From contig CM062819.1 of the NCBI GenBank assembly GCA_031772625.1, positions 821,477,503 through 821,541,502 of the forward strand: DNA of 64,000 nucleotides, read 5' to 3'. The position numbers and the translations under genes are program-made. This DNA comes from Pinus tabuliformis (lineage: Eukaryota; Streptophyta; Pinopsida; Pinales; Pinaceae). Under the pieces are notes generated by a model. That model saw nothing but the letters and a program-made list of their open reading frames with translations, had not been told where the DNA came from and did no database searches. How positions within the stretch are numbered: the first letter of the stretch is position 1; every line of letters starts with the position of its first letter. Positions 9,719 through 20,900 of this stretch are shown piece after piece.

Positions 9719-11653
9719 GTGTCCTCAAGCAAGGTTGTTAACGCGCACTTCAAGATTTCAAAATGCCTAATCATTTTGAGGGGTAACAAATGTTATGGAT
9801 TACTAATCTTATGAGATTGTATGTGATGATGTGAAATATGGTTGGGCGGTTTAATCATTAGCAGGTTGTCGACCTTCCTTTTTCGCTTATAATCTCATGT
9901 TATAAATTACCTTCATTGTTTCATGGTTGCACGTTATCTCTTGTTTGCAAATTCTTAATGTTGACAGTACATCTTGCATAAGGGCCATCATGTACTCTCA
10001 TTTAACCTACAAAAATCTACTAGGACTAGTGGTACATTAGTGTAAAGCTTGACTACATCTTTTCCATGTAAAGCCAGACCCTGTTTGTCCATATTTCTTG
10101 ACTCCATACCTCTTGGATTGGCACTAGTCTCAGAAACCCACCATCCGTTTCTCATAAAATATATAATAAATTTACTTAGGGAAACCCCCCTTGTGTTGAA
10201 GGAGAATTGGCCTAAAGAGATAGAGGGCATTGTCATGGTGACATGGACAACCCCTCTTCATTCCTCTAAAATTGTGCTTTTGTTGTAGGGCTTTACCACA
10301 TAAGGTGTGGGTTTGGGAGTTAACACCTCCCATTTTGTGCTAGTTTATTTAGATGTTATGTGTAGGCATCCTTGATTTATTGTGTTTTTGAGATTTAACT
10401 AGCACCCTCGTGGTTGTTATTTCCATGACATCCTCAATCACACCATTCAGGAATGGAATCACATGAATAGGATTGGAGTGACCCTTACACTCACTGAATA
10501 ATCTGCTCTCCCACATTCACCTGAAATGAATGGAATGGCATGGAAGACTAGAGAACTCAAGAGAAATGGTGATCCATCATCTCAACTTCACTCTCAAGCG
10601 CTTATAGAATGAGCTTAGGAGTTTACAAAAAGATAGTTCCCTAGAATAGAATGAGAAAAGAAGCTTTAATTGATCCAGCGAAAGCATCGTACTTTTTTTG
10701 AGAATAGAGAAAAGAAAAGAAAATCTCCAAGGAAAGCATCTCCAAGGCCCACTAGTCATAGAAACTGTGGAGTAATTATTGGGAATTATAGCCAAGACAG
10801 AAACTTCCACACAGGTTTAGTGCGAATATGCGAGAAGTGATTTGTGATATTTTGAAAAGTAATTTTTGAGAAGTAATTGTATTTCCAAAAAGTCATTCGA
10901 TTTTGAATTCACTTGAGTAAAAAATTAAAATCTTATATTCAGTTGTTATGTCTAAAAAGGTGTATCTCATGCATGCATAACTTAGACTAGGAGTAAACTC
11001 CAAAATAAACAAGGTTCTGGTCTCAATTAAAAGTATGAAGACATATCAAGATAGAGGTTTTCAACACACAATTGAGCAGTTGAGCAGGTTGAATGACCAA
11101 AAGAAAGAGAGAGGGAAAGGATTTAGGCAGAGGTGAGTCTGGGCAATGTGTAAAGGTCATACAGGGATCCACACAGTTTTGTACAATAGTACAGAATAAT
11201 TCTACAATTGTAAAAAAGTCCATATAGTCATATGAATGGGACCATACAAATCTATATGATCTTACAGATGAATGAATCCATACAAAATGTACAAGCATGT
11301 TGTACAGTCATCCATACAACTTGTATAGACAGACCATAAAGTCTATACAACAAACCATACTTCTTGGGCAAGTCATTCCACTCAATTCAAAGTGATTTCA
11401 GTACCATGTAGTGCTGATTTTTGGAAGCTTGTGGAGATTTTCCTTGTAATTTTTTCCGAAGGAATGAAAATTTAATTTGGGAGGAGCATTATCTATGTAT
11501 GTGTGAAATTGATTTTATACTTTTCTTATTTAATTGCTAGCAATTGTGTGATTGATGCTATGGTTTGAATTTGATTTCAGCACTAATTAAATTAAACAAT
11601 TTGTTTAATTTAGATCATAAGGATGCCATTCATCTAGGCTTGGAATTTTTACA
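9719..11653. other. Unassigned; possible end of an old Copia LTR
   Basis: I see no recognisable coding sequence. Between about 11150 and 11350 many variants of CATACAA and TGTACA are clustered, as in an LTR promoter region. The right edge (ggaatttttaca, ending 11653) followed by tggcatgagag resembles an LTR end plus a mutated Met-tRNA primer site, 9 of 11 matching. The 5' edge of such an LTR could not be located. Confidence 0.35.
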
Positions 11654-12092
11654 TGGCATGAGAGTTAACTTCTCTTATTGAGATTCTCAAGGATTTGTAA
11701 TAGTAAATCAACTGCCAAGAAAAAGGACCAGCAGTTAGAGGATTTAAATGTTTTATTTTCTGATTTGAGATTTTGTACAATAGATCTTAGATAAGTTAAG
11801 ATAATTTTATTAATGTCTGACAAGTGACCACAAAAGTAGACCAATGGGATTGAAGAGTACAACTAGTATGAATACAATGTGGGAGTGCAAGTGCGTCTCC
11901 TAGAAAATGCTAAAAACAATACAAAGAAAGAAACCTACATAAGAATATTAGCAGAACATACGTATAAAACCATGACAAAGGGGCAATGATACAATAAGTG
12001 AGCATCCTGAGATTGATGGCCAAGGGCATGGAGGGTAAAGTGGGCATTGTCTCATTGTCAGAGTCCCCTAGAACTCTGAGGGAGCCAGAGAT

Positions 12093-12330
12093 GGCACCAG
12101 TGAACCTTAGATTTGAGGATAGATTGAATGATGCCTCAAATTTCTTATCGTGGAAGGTGAGGGTTACACTCTCACTAGAAGAGAATGATCTCTGGGATAC
12201 TATCAATGACACTATGACTCTACCTATAGATCCACAACAATTGGAAGCTCACAACAAAAGGAAAGTGAATGCCAAGCTGATGATCTTGGATGTTATATGT
12301 TATAGTGAAATATCGCACTTCCCAAGATGA
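12093..12330 (+). pseudogene. Copia gag N-terminal fragment
   Basis: From the ATG at 12093 the frame reads as the conserved N-terminus of a Copia Gag (DUF4219/UBN2 type): NLRFEDRLNDASNFLSWKVR, then LEENDLWDTIND, then a block ending NAKLMILDV. Homology stops around 12290 and the frame ends at 12330. A degenerate primer site lies 440 bp upstream at 11654. No pol follows: the next recognisable sequence is the LTR of element C at 12618. The stretch 12331-12617 shows nothing I can identify. Confidence 0.75.
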
Positions 12331-12617
12331 AGTCCAAAATCTCAAGTGAGAGACCCACTACACCTCTAAGGGAGACACTGTCACCTCACCAACCCTCTTC
12401 TTTCTTGTGGGAAGCTCTCTGAATCGAGGAGGGTTCTCCCTGGTAAATCTTAGGCATCTAATGGCCCAATCAAACTAATTTACGAATCCCCAAAGCTTTC
12501 TACTTCAAATACCACCTTTCAAAGGATTGCACCGTTTAGGGCTTAAGGTGGATAGGATTGCTAGGGTTCTTGGGTAATTTCAAGGTTTTACTTCAAAGGG
12601 AAAATACCCAAACACAC

Positions 12618-12927
12618 TGATCCAAATTTAAGAAGCGAATGAAATGAAATTTAGATTTAAAACCAAACACAGAGATACAATCAAACTGAACTTCAATTAA
12701 TAAATAGATTTATTAAAACTATTTACATGCAGAATGAAAGAAAACTAGCTTGAATGGTGGTAGCTTATCTCTGAGAAGAGATGTGACGGTTGCATGTCTT
12801 CCTAAACTATGTTATAATAAGGCTCAAAGTCCTTTTTATCATGAAGAAACAATGAGAAACCATAAACATCAAAAACCATGATCCTAGGAGATGAAGTGCC
12901 AAAGGCTTATGGGCCTCGATGGGTAAG
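12618..12927 (-). repeat. C 3' LTR, piece 1
   Basis: It begins TGATCCAAATTTAAGAAG, the same as 51502 onward, and shares the run through ATCATGAAGAAACAATGAGAAACC to the GGGTAAG before Copia H. The last five bases (gtaag, 12923-12927) are repeated at 38572-38576, giving the H target duplication. Confidence 0.85.
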
Positions 12928-13575
12928 TGTTGGAAAATATGGAAACTTGTAAAACATAACTTACTTTCCTTATCTTCATTATTACATGTCATGTTAGTTG
13001 GTATTTTATTACTTCTTTAAATCTGTTCATCAAGCAATTACCAAACACAATGAAGATCACAAAGAGACATAGTACACAAGATGTAGGCTCCAAGCCAGGG
13101 CAAAACCCCTCCAAGGGGAAAACCAAGGAAATGCTTATCTTCTTATTTAGAATCTTCTTACAAAAGAGACTTCCAAGACCTAAAGACCCAAGCCAATAAA
13201 CCCTCCAAGCCCCAAGCTAGCCCCCAACAAGATCTTCCTTGAGTCAGCTTTCAAAACTTCGATATTGCTACACTGCTACTGCAACTTTGACCCCTGCAAT
13301 AGAATTTTGGCCCCCTGCATCTGCTACAGAGTTTCAACCTCCTGCAACACGCAGCTTCAAAAACCCTAGAGATAGAAGAGAAAACTTTCCTTGACAAAAT
13401 TTTCATTTCTGCTCTTCTTCTTTGTCCTCCCAGCTACTCTTATTCTCCTTCGCTATTAGGGATTGAACTTGCTTGAGATGTGTGTCCAAATGAGTCGAAT
13501 TGCACTTCTTTATATAGCCTTTTGTTGAGGGTTGAATTCCCTCCTTTTAGGCCAACTTGATCTACTCCTTGGGCC
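12928..13575 (-). repeat. H 3' LTR, piece 1
   Basis: It aligns from TGTTGGAAAATATGG to the GGGCC at 13571-13575 with the right LTR at 37638 onward. On the minus strand a TATA box CTATATAAAG lies at 13508-13517, matching 38223-38232 in the other LTR. It is interrupted by F1, and gggcc is duplicated at 17163-17167. Confidence 0.85.
13508..13517 (-). promoter_or_regulatory. TATA box in H 3' LTR
   Basis: CTATATAAAG on the minus strand is conserved at 38223-38232 in the 5' LTR. It is a classical core-promoter motif for Pol II transcription of the element. Confidence 0.6.
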
Positions 13576-14245
13576 TGTTACCCACCATTTTGTAGGTGAT
13601 ATCCCTAGGAGAAGTTTTTTTCTCCAAGATATTCCTCAGTCGGCCACCAACAATCCCTTGCAGCCACCAACTAGCTCATTGTGCCATTTCTCCGCCACCT
13701 GAGCTAGCCATGTGGTCCCTCACCCATTTGTCATGATCATATGTTTGAAGGTGGAGCTCCCGAACCTAAATGTATGCCTTGTCATTTGGTAATTGAGTAC
13801 TGTAGTTTGCTTATCATGGACACTTATGGGCATGGATTAATGGGGGAATTTGGCAGAAAGAATGGGCTAGGTCTGTGCTCTTGTCTGCTAGACCCCTTTG
13901 GGATATTAACCTTGGATTCTAGTCCCGTGGGATCTCTTTTACTGGCCATTTGGATTTAGGGATGGTATTTCACGAGAAACCCTGATTTTGGTTGTGAGGT
14001 CCCACTCCCTTATCCGTATATATTACCCCCTTTCCACTCATTACTTCCCCATTTATCATTTCTCCCACCTGGGTCCACATTCCTCCACTAGGTCCACATA
14101 GGGCTAGCTCTCCCCTTGCCCACACCTTGGGTCAGGCCAGGGATGACGCCCCGGACGTTGATGCAGTTGAAAAGAAAAGTAAAAGCATATTTGGCCACAT
14201 TTAATAGGGAAATGTACTACAAAATGCAAAAAAGATGGCCAAGAC

Positions 14246-14549
14246 CATAGTTGCAGGAAGCTTCCCCCCCCGGTTCTAAGGCCCGAAGCGCGTCCCGTGC
14301 GGATGCGCCCAAGAAGCATCCTTGGAAGCGTGCTTCCAAAATTCGGAAGCGCGCTTCCGCCTGTTTTGGATGCTTCCTGGACACTTCCTGAACGCTTCCT
14401 AAATGCTTCCGCCTGTTTGGGATGTTTGTTTCGAGTATAAATGCAAAAAAATATAAAATATATATATATATAGCAGACGCTTCGCTTCCTACATTTTTGG
14501 AAAATGACGCTTCCGCGTCCCCGCTCCATCCTCGCTTCATGCAACATTG
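14246..14549. mobile_element. hAT-type MITE (304 bp) inside F1
   Basis: The terminal inverted repeats are CATAGTTGCAGGAAGC at the left and, in reverse complement, CAATGTTGCATGAAGC at the right. The flanking 8-bp duplications are gccaagac (14238-14245) and gccgagac (14550-14557), 7 of 8 identical, which is the hAT signature. The interior is rich in GCTTCC/GGAAGC repeats, with an AT run at 14450-14475. It has no coding capacity. F2 lacks it, so it came after the F copies diverged or hit only this one. Its ends resemble those of the 1.6-kb element at 51791. Confidence 0.85.
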
Positions 14550-15805
14550 GCCGAGACAAACACATTTAGCATGTGGGCAAAAGCCAATACATGAGCTCTA
14601 CCCCATCATCATGGCCATCACCCTAGTTCCTACAGGTTCTATGAACCTCCTTCATCAAATAGAAACCCATGATTGTCCCAACCCCTAGTGGGAAATGAAC
14701 CGCCCTACCTTAAAAGGAGGTATCCACTGCTACATCTCATACATCATGCTCTTATTGAGCCCCAAGCAGTCAATCAAAGAAAAATCATAAAAAGGAAAAA
14801 GGCATATAAAGAAGGGTGAAAAAATCATGGCTAGGGCACCTCAGGTACCACGATTTCTCCCTCCTATACATTATAAACCCAAGTGTGGGATTCCCTTTTA
14901 TTGGTTACCCTTGCACCCCAGCATGTGGCCCAAGGCTGCCCCTTCTCATCCCCTACTTCATTCACCTCTCTATCACATAGCACCACCTTTTAAAGGATGT
15001 ACCTTGAACATATTATCCCCTTTAGAAGTAGAAACCACCTAATAAGATGCTTGGTTAACTGCATTTTGAGTTCAGGAAACATTGGCACATCCCGAAGCCC
15101 ATTATGGAAGGGCAGGCCATTACGAAGTCCCCACCTGTAGTCCATTGGATCTTATGTAGGATTGCAGATGGTCTCCATCTTGGGTTTGGTCTCCCTATAT
15201 GGGGTCCTAACCCTCCAGAAGGCCACATTGGCACATGTAGGGTGTGTGTTGAGATCCATGGGCCTCCACAGCAGTAGACAACACTCCATGGATCCTCGAG
15301 GATGTTCAAATATTGCTTGAGATTCACCTATTGGACGAGGAAGAAGCACCTGGTTCACCTTTGCCCAGTCGGCCCCACAGATGTACCATGCACATGGAAG
15401 CTGACCCAAGACTTGTAGGATGATGTGGCATCACCAGCACCATCATCAGAGCCCTTACAGGTTATCTACAAGCATCTTCGACGCATTTGGAGACCCATGA
15501 GGTTATTATTGTGCCCCCACACCCACTGGGAGGACCACAGGTTTATTGTTTGGAGAACAAGGGACCAACCCCTTATCCATCACTTTTGAGGGTCCTATTC
15601 TTCATTATGGCACCAATGGATCTCATCAGGCCTCTTGGAGGGCCCTACGAAATGTATTATTTATCATCTGGCCTCTTAAGAGGTTTATTATTTCATTTGT
15701 GAGCTAGTTTGGTGGGCTTGTCACCAAAATTTAGGTTATTAGCACATTATTTTATTTTTCGAGCTTATGTAGGCCTAGGAGACTAATTCAAACTCCTCAT
15801 TAATG

Positions 15806-15813
15806 TATAAATA
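15806..15813 (+). promoter_or_regulatory. TATA box of long LTR F1
   Basis: TATAAATA lies within TGTATAAATACAAG and is conserved in F2 on the opposite strand at 39991-39998. It gives F1 a plus orientation and places its U3 in the first 2.2 kb. Confidence 0.55.
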
Positions 15814-17162
15814 CAAGTGAGATGAGTTCATTTGCTCATCATCACTTTGGATTGGATCTCTTCTCTCTCTTGAGAATTTCACACTTTTTCTTGGAGGATG
15901 AATTAGAGCTTTATGGATGAATTTTGATGTTTGGATTTGGTTTATCTTATCTTAGAGATTCTCTATTGTCAAATTGTGGATGGTTGGATATATTCTATTA
16001 CATGTAAGTACATGCTTTTAATGTTATTCTTGTTTTACTTTGTCATATACATTGGATTGGGAATTTCGCTTTTTTAGGGCTAATTGTTGCATGCATTTAC
16101 TGCTTAAATTGTGGAATTTTGTCTCTATATAGCATCTCTCAATGTATGGGCCATGTAATTTTGAATGAAATTTCCTAGGGATAATTCTATCAATGAATTC
16201 ATCTTGATAAGCCATCACCTTTTGCAAGTCGAAGTATAAAGTTGTAAGGTTGCTTCCCTTTGCCCCAGAAGGCAAGCGAGGTAGTCTTAAGCCCTCCTTG
16301 ACTAAGAAACAAGGTCCTCCTTCATATTTATCCTAGACTCCATTCTACCAAGACTAAGGCACTGATCTACCAAGAGGTAGTCACCCAAAAATCAACTCTT
16401 TTTCACCTTCTTCTAGGTCTAGCCAAGTTGGGTCACCTAGGGCATCATTTTCCCGATAAAGTAGCCCTCCAGAAAGTTTGATCTCCTAGCCTCTCATGCA
16501 TTGGGGTGTCCTCGAGGCGTCCTCCAATTTTGAAGCCATTCCGACGATGGAGTCGTGAGATAACCCAAGCCCTAGCTCTGAGATCTAACTTTGCCCTGTT
16601 ATCCCCAAGGCTAGTGCCTCATGAGATCAATTTGACACCTTTAAGTGAAAATTCTTGCTTTGATCCCTTCCCCCTCCTCGTTTGGGTTAAGAACATCATT
16701 GGTTGCTAAATTCTTGCCTCTTAACCTAGCCTGGGTCCACTTGGTCCCGTGTGGTCCCACTCCTTTGAAAGGAAACTCTTCAAGAACCATCTGGAATACC
16801 AATTTCAATAAGGATTTTAGGGATTGGGAAACTATTTCACAAGTTATATTCCCTAAACCGAACCCTCAAATCCCAACATCCTTCTCCTAGAAGACATTGT
16901 ACCTTGCTTAGAAAGCGAGCAAGCTCCATTCTTGACCCTCTTCTGGAAGGGGATTGTTTCGGTCACTTTATATCCATTTGTTGATTTATCCTTCATTTGT
17001 GCCTCCATATATATCGGGTCTCCTCCCATCGGTAAAAGTCCTTAAATAGTAGGGAGCCTTAGCTGAGGTGACAGTGGGCTAAGTCTCCATTGGTTGCCCT
17101 TGGTCTAGCATTTGACCCTTTAGGAATCTCGTTTAGGTCCCCTGCTAGTTTGAGCGGTAACA

Positions 17163-17451
17163 GGGCCAACTTGGTCTCGGACTTATCCATGGCTTTTTCT
17201 TGATAAAATAATTATTTTCCTTCATTAAAATGAGTTCAAATGGGACTATGACACATGACCAATATTATTTTTTATCCTCCTAGAAGACCTAAAAGCAAGA
17301 AGAACATGCTTTTGACTCAAACTTGAGTATGAACCCCATACTCCAAAAATATAATTTATTTTCTTTCATTTTCTTTCTTTATAAAGAATATACGATGTCA
17401 TGATTACAATTACAGCATAATGAAGACAGAACCTAGTTACAATTTTCAACA
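17163..17451 (-). repeat. H 3' LTR, piece 2
   Basis: It continues the H LTR after F1, starting with the second gggcc and ending TTTTCAACA at 17451. It matches about 38285-38571 of the right LTR closely. Confidence 0.85.
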
Positions 17452-17974
17452 CTCCCTCTTAACTAGGGAGGTATTCATGGTACAAGGAATCTCAATCTTG
17501 AAGCATTCTCATTAGAAGAGTCGGATTGATAAGCCATCTTTGTCAAGCATCTTTTAATCATAACTAGCATTGTCCCTGAAGGCCTTAACTGGGCAAGCTC
17601 ATCTTTAATTATGAGCATTATGCTGGGAGGCTTTACGTGAGCTGCCACACTACCTCTCAAGGTACATACCCCATCTGGATGTCTACAAGGTATGTTCTTT
17701 TAGGAATATTCTTATCTTGGATTCCCAAACCTGGATCCTCAAAGAATATTGGTCCTCTTCAACTACTCTTATCTTGGATGCCCTACCTCATCCTCAAAGA
17801 GCATCGGTCAACAACTTCTTTCCCTGGATTCTATAATCCATAAGAAGTTCCAATCTAGATGCTTATCCAATCCTCCGGACTCCATTCTTTCTTTATGGCC
17901 TTCACTAAGACTTACGGTTGTTAGTCCTAGTCTAGTGCCTGACCCATAAAGACAAGAACTATCTGATATCACTC
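17452..17974 (-). other. H 3' untranslated region with duplicated polypurine motif
   Basis: On the minus strand a purine-rich 20-mer (reverse complement of ctccctcttaactagggagg, 17452-17471) touches the 3' LTR, where the polypurine tract is expected. A near copy (17972-17991, 18 of 20 identical) lies 520 bp away, just after the end of RNase H. Between them, two diverged copies of a segment of about 55 bp occur near 17716 and 17770, sharing TCTTGGAT and ATCCTCAAAGA. Confidence 0.6.
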
Positions 17975-18375
17975 CCTCTCAATTAGGGAGGATATATCCA
18001 CCAAACCAAGCTTACCTCTTAGGTACTCAATCTTCTTGTTTGGTAATACTTTAGTCAAAATGTTCGCTACCTGCTCATCTATATGTAGATAGTGCAGCTC
18101 CATGACCCCATCTCATACCAAGCTTTTGATGTAGTGGTACTTGTTGTTTATATACTTCATCTTAGCATGAAACACCGGGTCTTCTGTCAATCTTATTCAA
18201 CTCTGATTATAACAATGTATCCATGTAGGGCTAAGCGGTACTTCAAACAAATCTAATAGTAACTTTCTGAGCCAAATTGTTTCCCGACAAACCTCACTTG
18301 CAACAACGTATTCAGCTTTAACCCTACTCAAAGCAACCATATCCTACTTTCTGCTCATCCATGAGACCATGGAGG
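17975..18375 (-). pseudogene. H RNase H C-terminal part
   Basis: The minus-strand translation gives the C-terminal half of Copia RNase H, which degrades the RNA strand of the hybrid during replication. Visible blocks are VSWMSRKQDMVALS, KAEYVVASEVC, IWLRKLL, DPVFHAK and QVANILTKVLPNKK. At least two stops are present. The N-terminal part continues at 27667 on the other side of element D, which cut the domain in two. Confidence 0.82.
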
Positions 18376-19262
18376 TGTTGATTTGGGGTAGCATTGGATG
18401 TGCTCTAAGCCATAAATTTTGCAGGGAGTCTTGGGCACATGCATTCCAAAGAACCCAGAAACTGTTTTGGGAAATTCCACCCAGAGACGATGATATTAAA
18501 AAGTCAAAATGATCTGAGCCCTTGATTAGGAGTTAATCTAGGTTGTTGGTTATCCAACAAGAAGATATAAGAAGGGGCTTGAGGATCATATGGAAAACAC
18601 ACCAGGCAGATGCTCAATTGCCCGAGTAAAATCGATTTTCTCACTGTCCGAAGTTCAGCAAGAGAAAATCGATTCAGAAGGAGAGTTGTAGGTGGAGGAG
18701 AGACAGAGAGGGTCCAACATCAGTCAGAGAGACAGGGATGAAGACGCAGAGCAGTAAAAGGAAAGCGTTGGGCAGATTGATGCTGGGAGAGGCAGCGCTG
18801 GCTTGGGTGACGCAAGCATTGCGCAGGCCAGTCCAGATGCCAGAGAAAGTGACACTGGGCAAGCCAGAGAGATGCAGAGGGTGGAGGAACTTCTCTCTCA
18901 GGTCAGATACTTGTTCAGGAACGTCTATAAATTTTTCTCAGAAAGCCTTGTTCTATACTACTGGGTGTAATTTGTACATGAAGATTTTTGCTGAAGAATA
19001 ATAAAACCCTCATCTGCTGCACCGGTTTTCCCGCATTGGGTTTTTCCAGGGACAATTGTCCAAAAATAACTGTCATTGTGATTGTATTTGTGCCAGCATT
19101 TTACTTACATTTACTTTTTGCAAAGTTTTAATTGTGAAGATTGCAGTAGAATATATTTCGATATTTGTCGTAAGAATACAGTAGATAACTTATTTCTGAG
19201 GTAATAAGTAGAAGAAATAATATTAATCACTGCAGTAGGATTTCTATTTAGAAATTTTCACA
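18376..19262 (+). repeat. D 5' LTR (887 bp)
   Basis: It starts TGTTGATTTGGGGTAGC and ends AAATTTTCACA directly before a perfect primer site. AATAAAACCCTCATCTGCTGC lies near 19000, and the palindrome GGACAATTGTCC is at 19050-19061. It belongs to the same family as the LTRs of A and B and the solo LTR at 44863. Confidence 0.9.
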
Positions 19263-19274
19263 TGGTATCAGAGC
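19263..19274 (+). other. D primer binding site
   Basis: TGGTATCAGAGC is an exact complement of the 3' end of plant initiator Met-tRNA and directly abuts the LTR. Confidence 0.9.
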
Positions 19275-19580
19275 TACAGGGAAGCAGAAGAGAGAAGCCA
19301 GAGGATCCAGTGCTAAGAAGAGAAGGGAATTCGAAATTCCTGTAGGGGCAGAAATTCGAATCTCCCAGAGGATTGCACAGTTCACACCAAGGAGATTGGA
19401 TTTCGTGGGAAAACTCTCTCTGAGTGAGTCGACAGAGAGGTAAGTCTTTTCCAATCGAAATTTATCAGTGGTAGAAGGGACAGCGCAATAGAAGATTCAG
19501 CAAGGAGGATTATCTCAGGTGGGACGCAGTTTTTCCTACAGCAGTTGCTGGGATAGGTTAGCGTTAGAAATTGGCACAAT

Positions 19581-20165
19581 ATGGATACTCAAAGTGTCTC
19601 AGATTTATCTACTAGATTAGATGAAGAATTTGCATGCCTAGCTAATTCAGCATCAACGGATGTTTGGTACATTGATAGCGGGGCTTCAACTCATATGACT
19701 GGAGTACGAGAACATTTCTCGAGCTATCAAGAAGAACAAATGGACTTCCAAATAACTATGGGAAACAGAACAAAATGTACTCCAGTAGGGAGAGGCACCA
19801 TAGCTTTTCAGACGGAAGCAGGGACCAACATCCGAGCCACCAATGTTCTGCATGTGCCAGGATTAGGAATGAATTTAATTTCAGTGTCCTAGTTACAGGA
19901 CAAGGGATATGATGTATACTTCATCAGGAAGAAAGTATACGTTAAGCATCCAAGCTGGAAGAAGAAAAAGCAATAAGGGTTCGAAGCAACAAGTTGTATA
20001 GGTTGCAGCTCAAATCGCCAATGGCACTGATAGGCAACAACTATAATGGTGAGAAGGAGCGAAATGAATTATGGCACAGGCGAATGGGGCACTTACACCA
20101 TGGAGCACTGAGGATGCTCAGAGAGACTATTATAGGGGTACCAGTCCTTAGTAGTGAACATGATG
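19581..20165 (+). pseudogene. D protease and pre-integrase region
   Basis: The ATG at 19581 opens a frame that enters the aspartic protease almost at once, with DSGAS at 19674-19688 and HMTG after it. A stop at 19890-19892 and others break the frame. The integrase zinc-binding histidines are in WHRRMGHLHHGAL near 20070-20110. The C-x2-C that should follow is damaged: after DDLC at about 20163-20175 roughly 12-13 nt appear missing compared with A, which removes the second cysteine and shifts the frame. No gag precedes it: only 306 bp separate the primer site and this start. Confidence 0.82.
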
Positions 20166-20169
20166 ACTT

Positions 20170-20900
20170 GTGCTAGGAAAAAACGCTAAAGCAACTTTTT
20201 CCAGAAGTAACAATAGAGCAAAGTGTGTATTAGGATTAATACACTCTGTAATCGGCAGTCCTATGTCCACAAGGGCTCTTAGTGGTGGTGAATACTTCAT
20301 CACTTTTATCGATGATCACTCCAGAAAAACCTGGATCTATTTCTTTTTGACCAAGGATGAGGTCTTTCATCATTTCCGAGAGTTTAAAGCTCTTGTTGAA
20401 AATATGACAGGAAAAAAGATAAAGGTATTGTGTTTAGATAATGGTGGAGAATATACAGACAAAGATTTCACAGATTTCTGCGCAAAGGAGGGCATCAAAA
20501 GAAAGTGGGCAACTCCATATAATCCAGCGCAGAATGGAGTGGCAGAACAGAAGAACAGAACTATTGCTGGAGTGACCAAAGCCATGTTGTATGATCAAGA
20601 TCTACCTAAGTATCTATGGGCAAAAGCTTGCAACACGGAAGTATATATCCAAAGTAGAACTCCTCATAGAGCATTGGGAAAGAGAATGCCCGAAGGAGTG
20701 TTCACAGGGAAGAAGCCAGAAGTCGGTCATCTTAGGATATCGGAAGCACTTATTGCCACATTCCAGATGAGAAGCGCAACAAACTGGATCAGGCTGCAAA
20801 AAAGGGGTGTCTCGTAGGATACAGTGAGACCTCAAAAGCATATAGAATCTACATTCCTGGCAGCAGGAAGATTGTAGTAAGACGAGATGCAAAGTTCATG
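20170..20900 (+). pseudogene. D integrase core, inactivated
   Basis: The frame 20170-20817 gives the Copia integrase core. The second catalytic Asp (LDNGGEY) and the Glu (in NGVAEQKN) are present. The first catalytic Asp, in the block HSDICGPM of element A, is Val here (HSVIGSPM). A single-base loss near 20740 shifts the frame; the correct continuation (GYSETSKAYRIYI, then RRDAKFMEDRAF) runs in another frame to about 20940. It is dead by several independent lesions. Confidence 0.85.

Larger units (their letters stand above)
13576..17162 (+). mobile_element. F1: very long LTR, probable solo LTR (3.59 kb)
   Basis: The ends are perfect inverted repeats TGTTACC and GGTAACA, flanked by the perfect TSD gggcc. 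A diverged reverse copy, F2 (38645-46757), aligns along most of the length once its insertions are removed. There is a TATA box TATAAATA at 15806-15813, which is conserved in F2. No internal domain, primer site or second LTR is present, so a solo LTR is the simplest reading. Without the MITE it is about 3.28 kb. Open frames across it (for example 15055-15327) are not conserved as protein. Confidence 0.75.

Noticed and set aside
14104-14565. 153-codon minus-strand open frame
   Set aside because: It lies across the MITE and its flank; its low-complexity Gly/Ser/Arg content comes from GGAAGC repeats and it has no homologous protein in F2.
19263-19274. tRNA gene at the Met-tRNA match
   Set aside because: Only the 12-base complement of the tRNA 3' end is present, which is a primer site.
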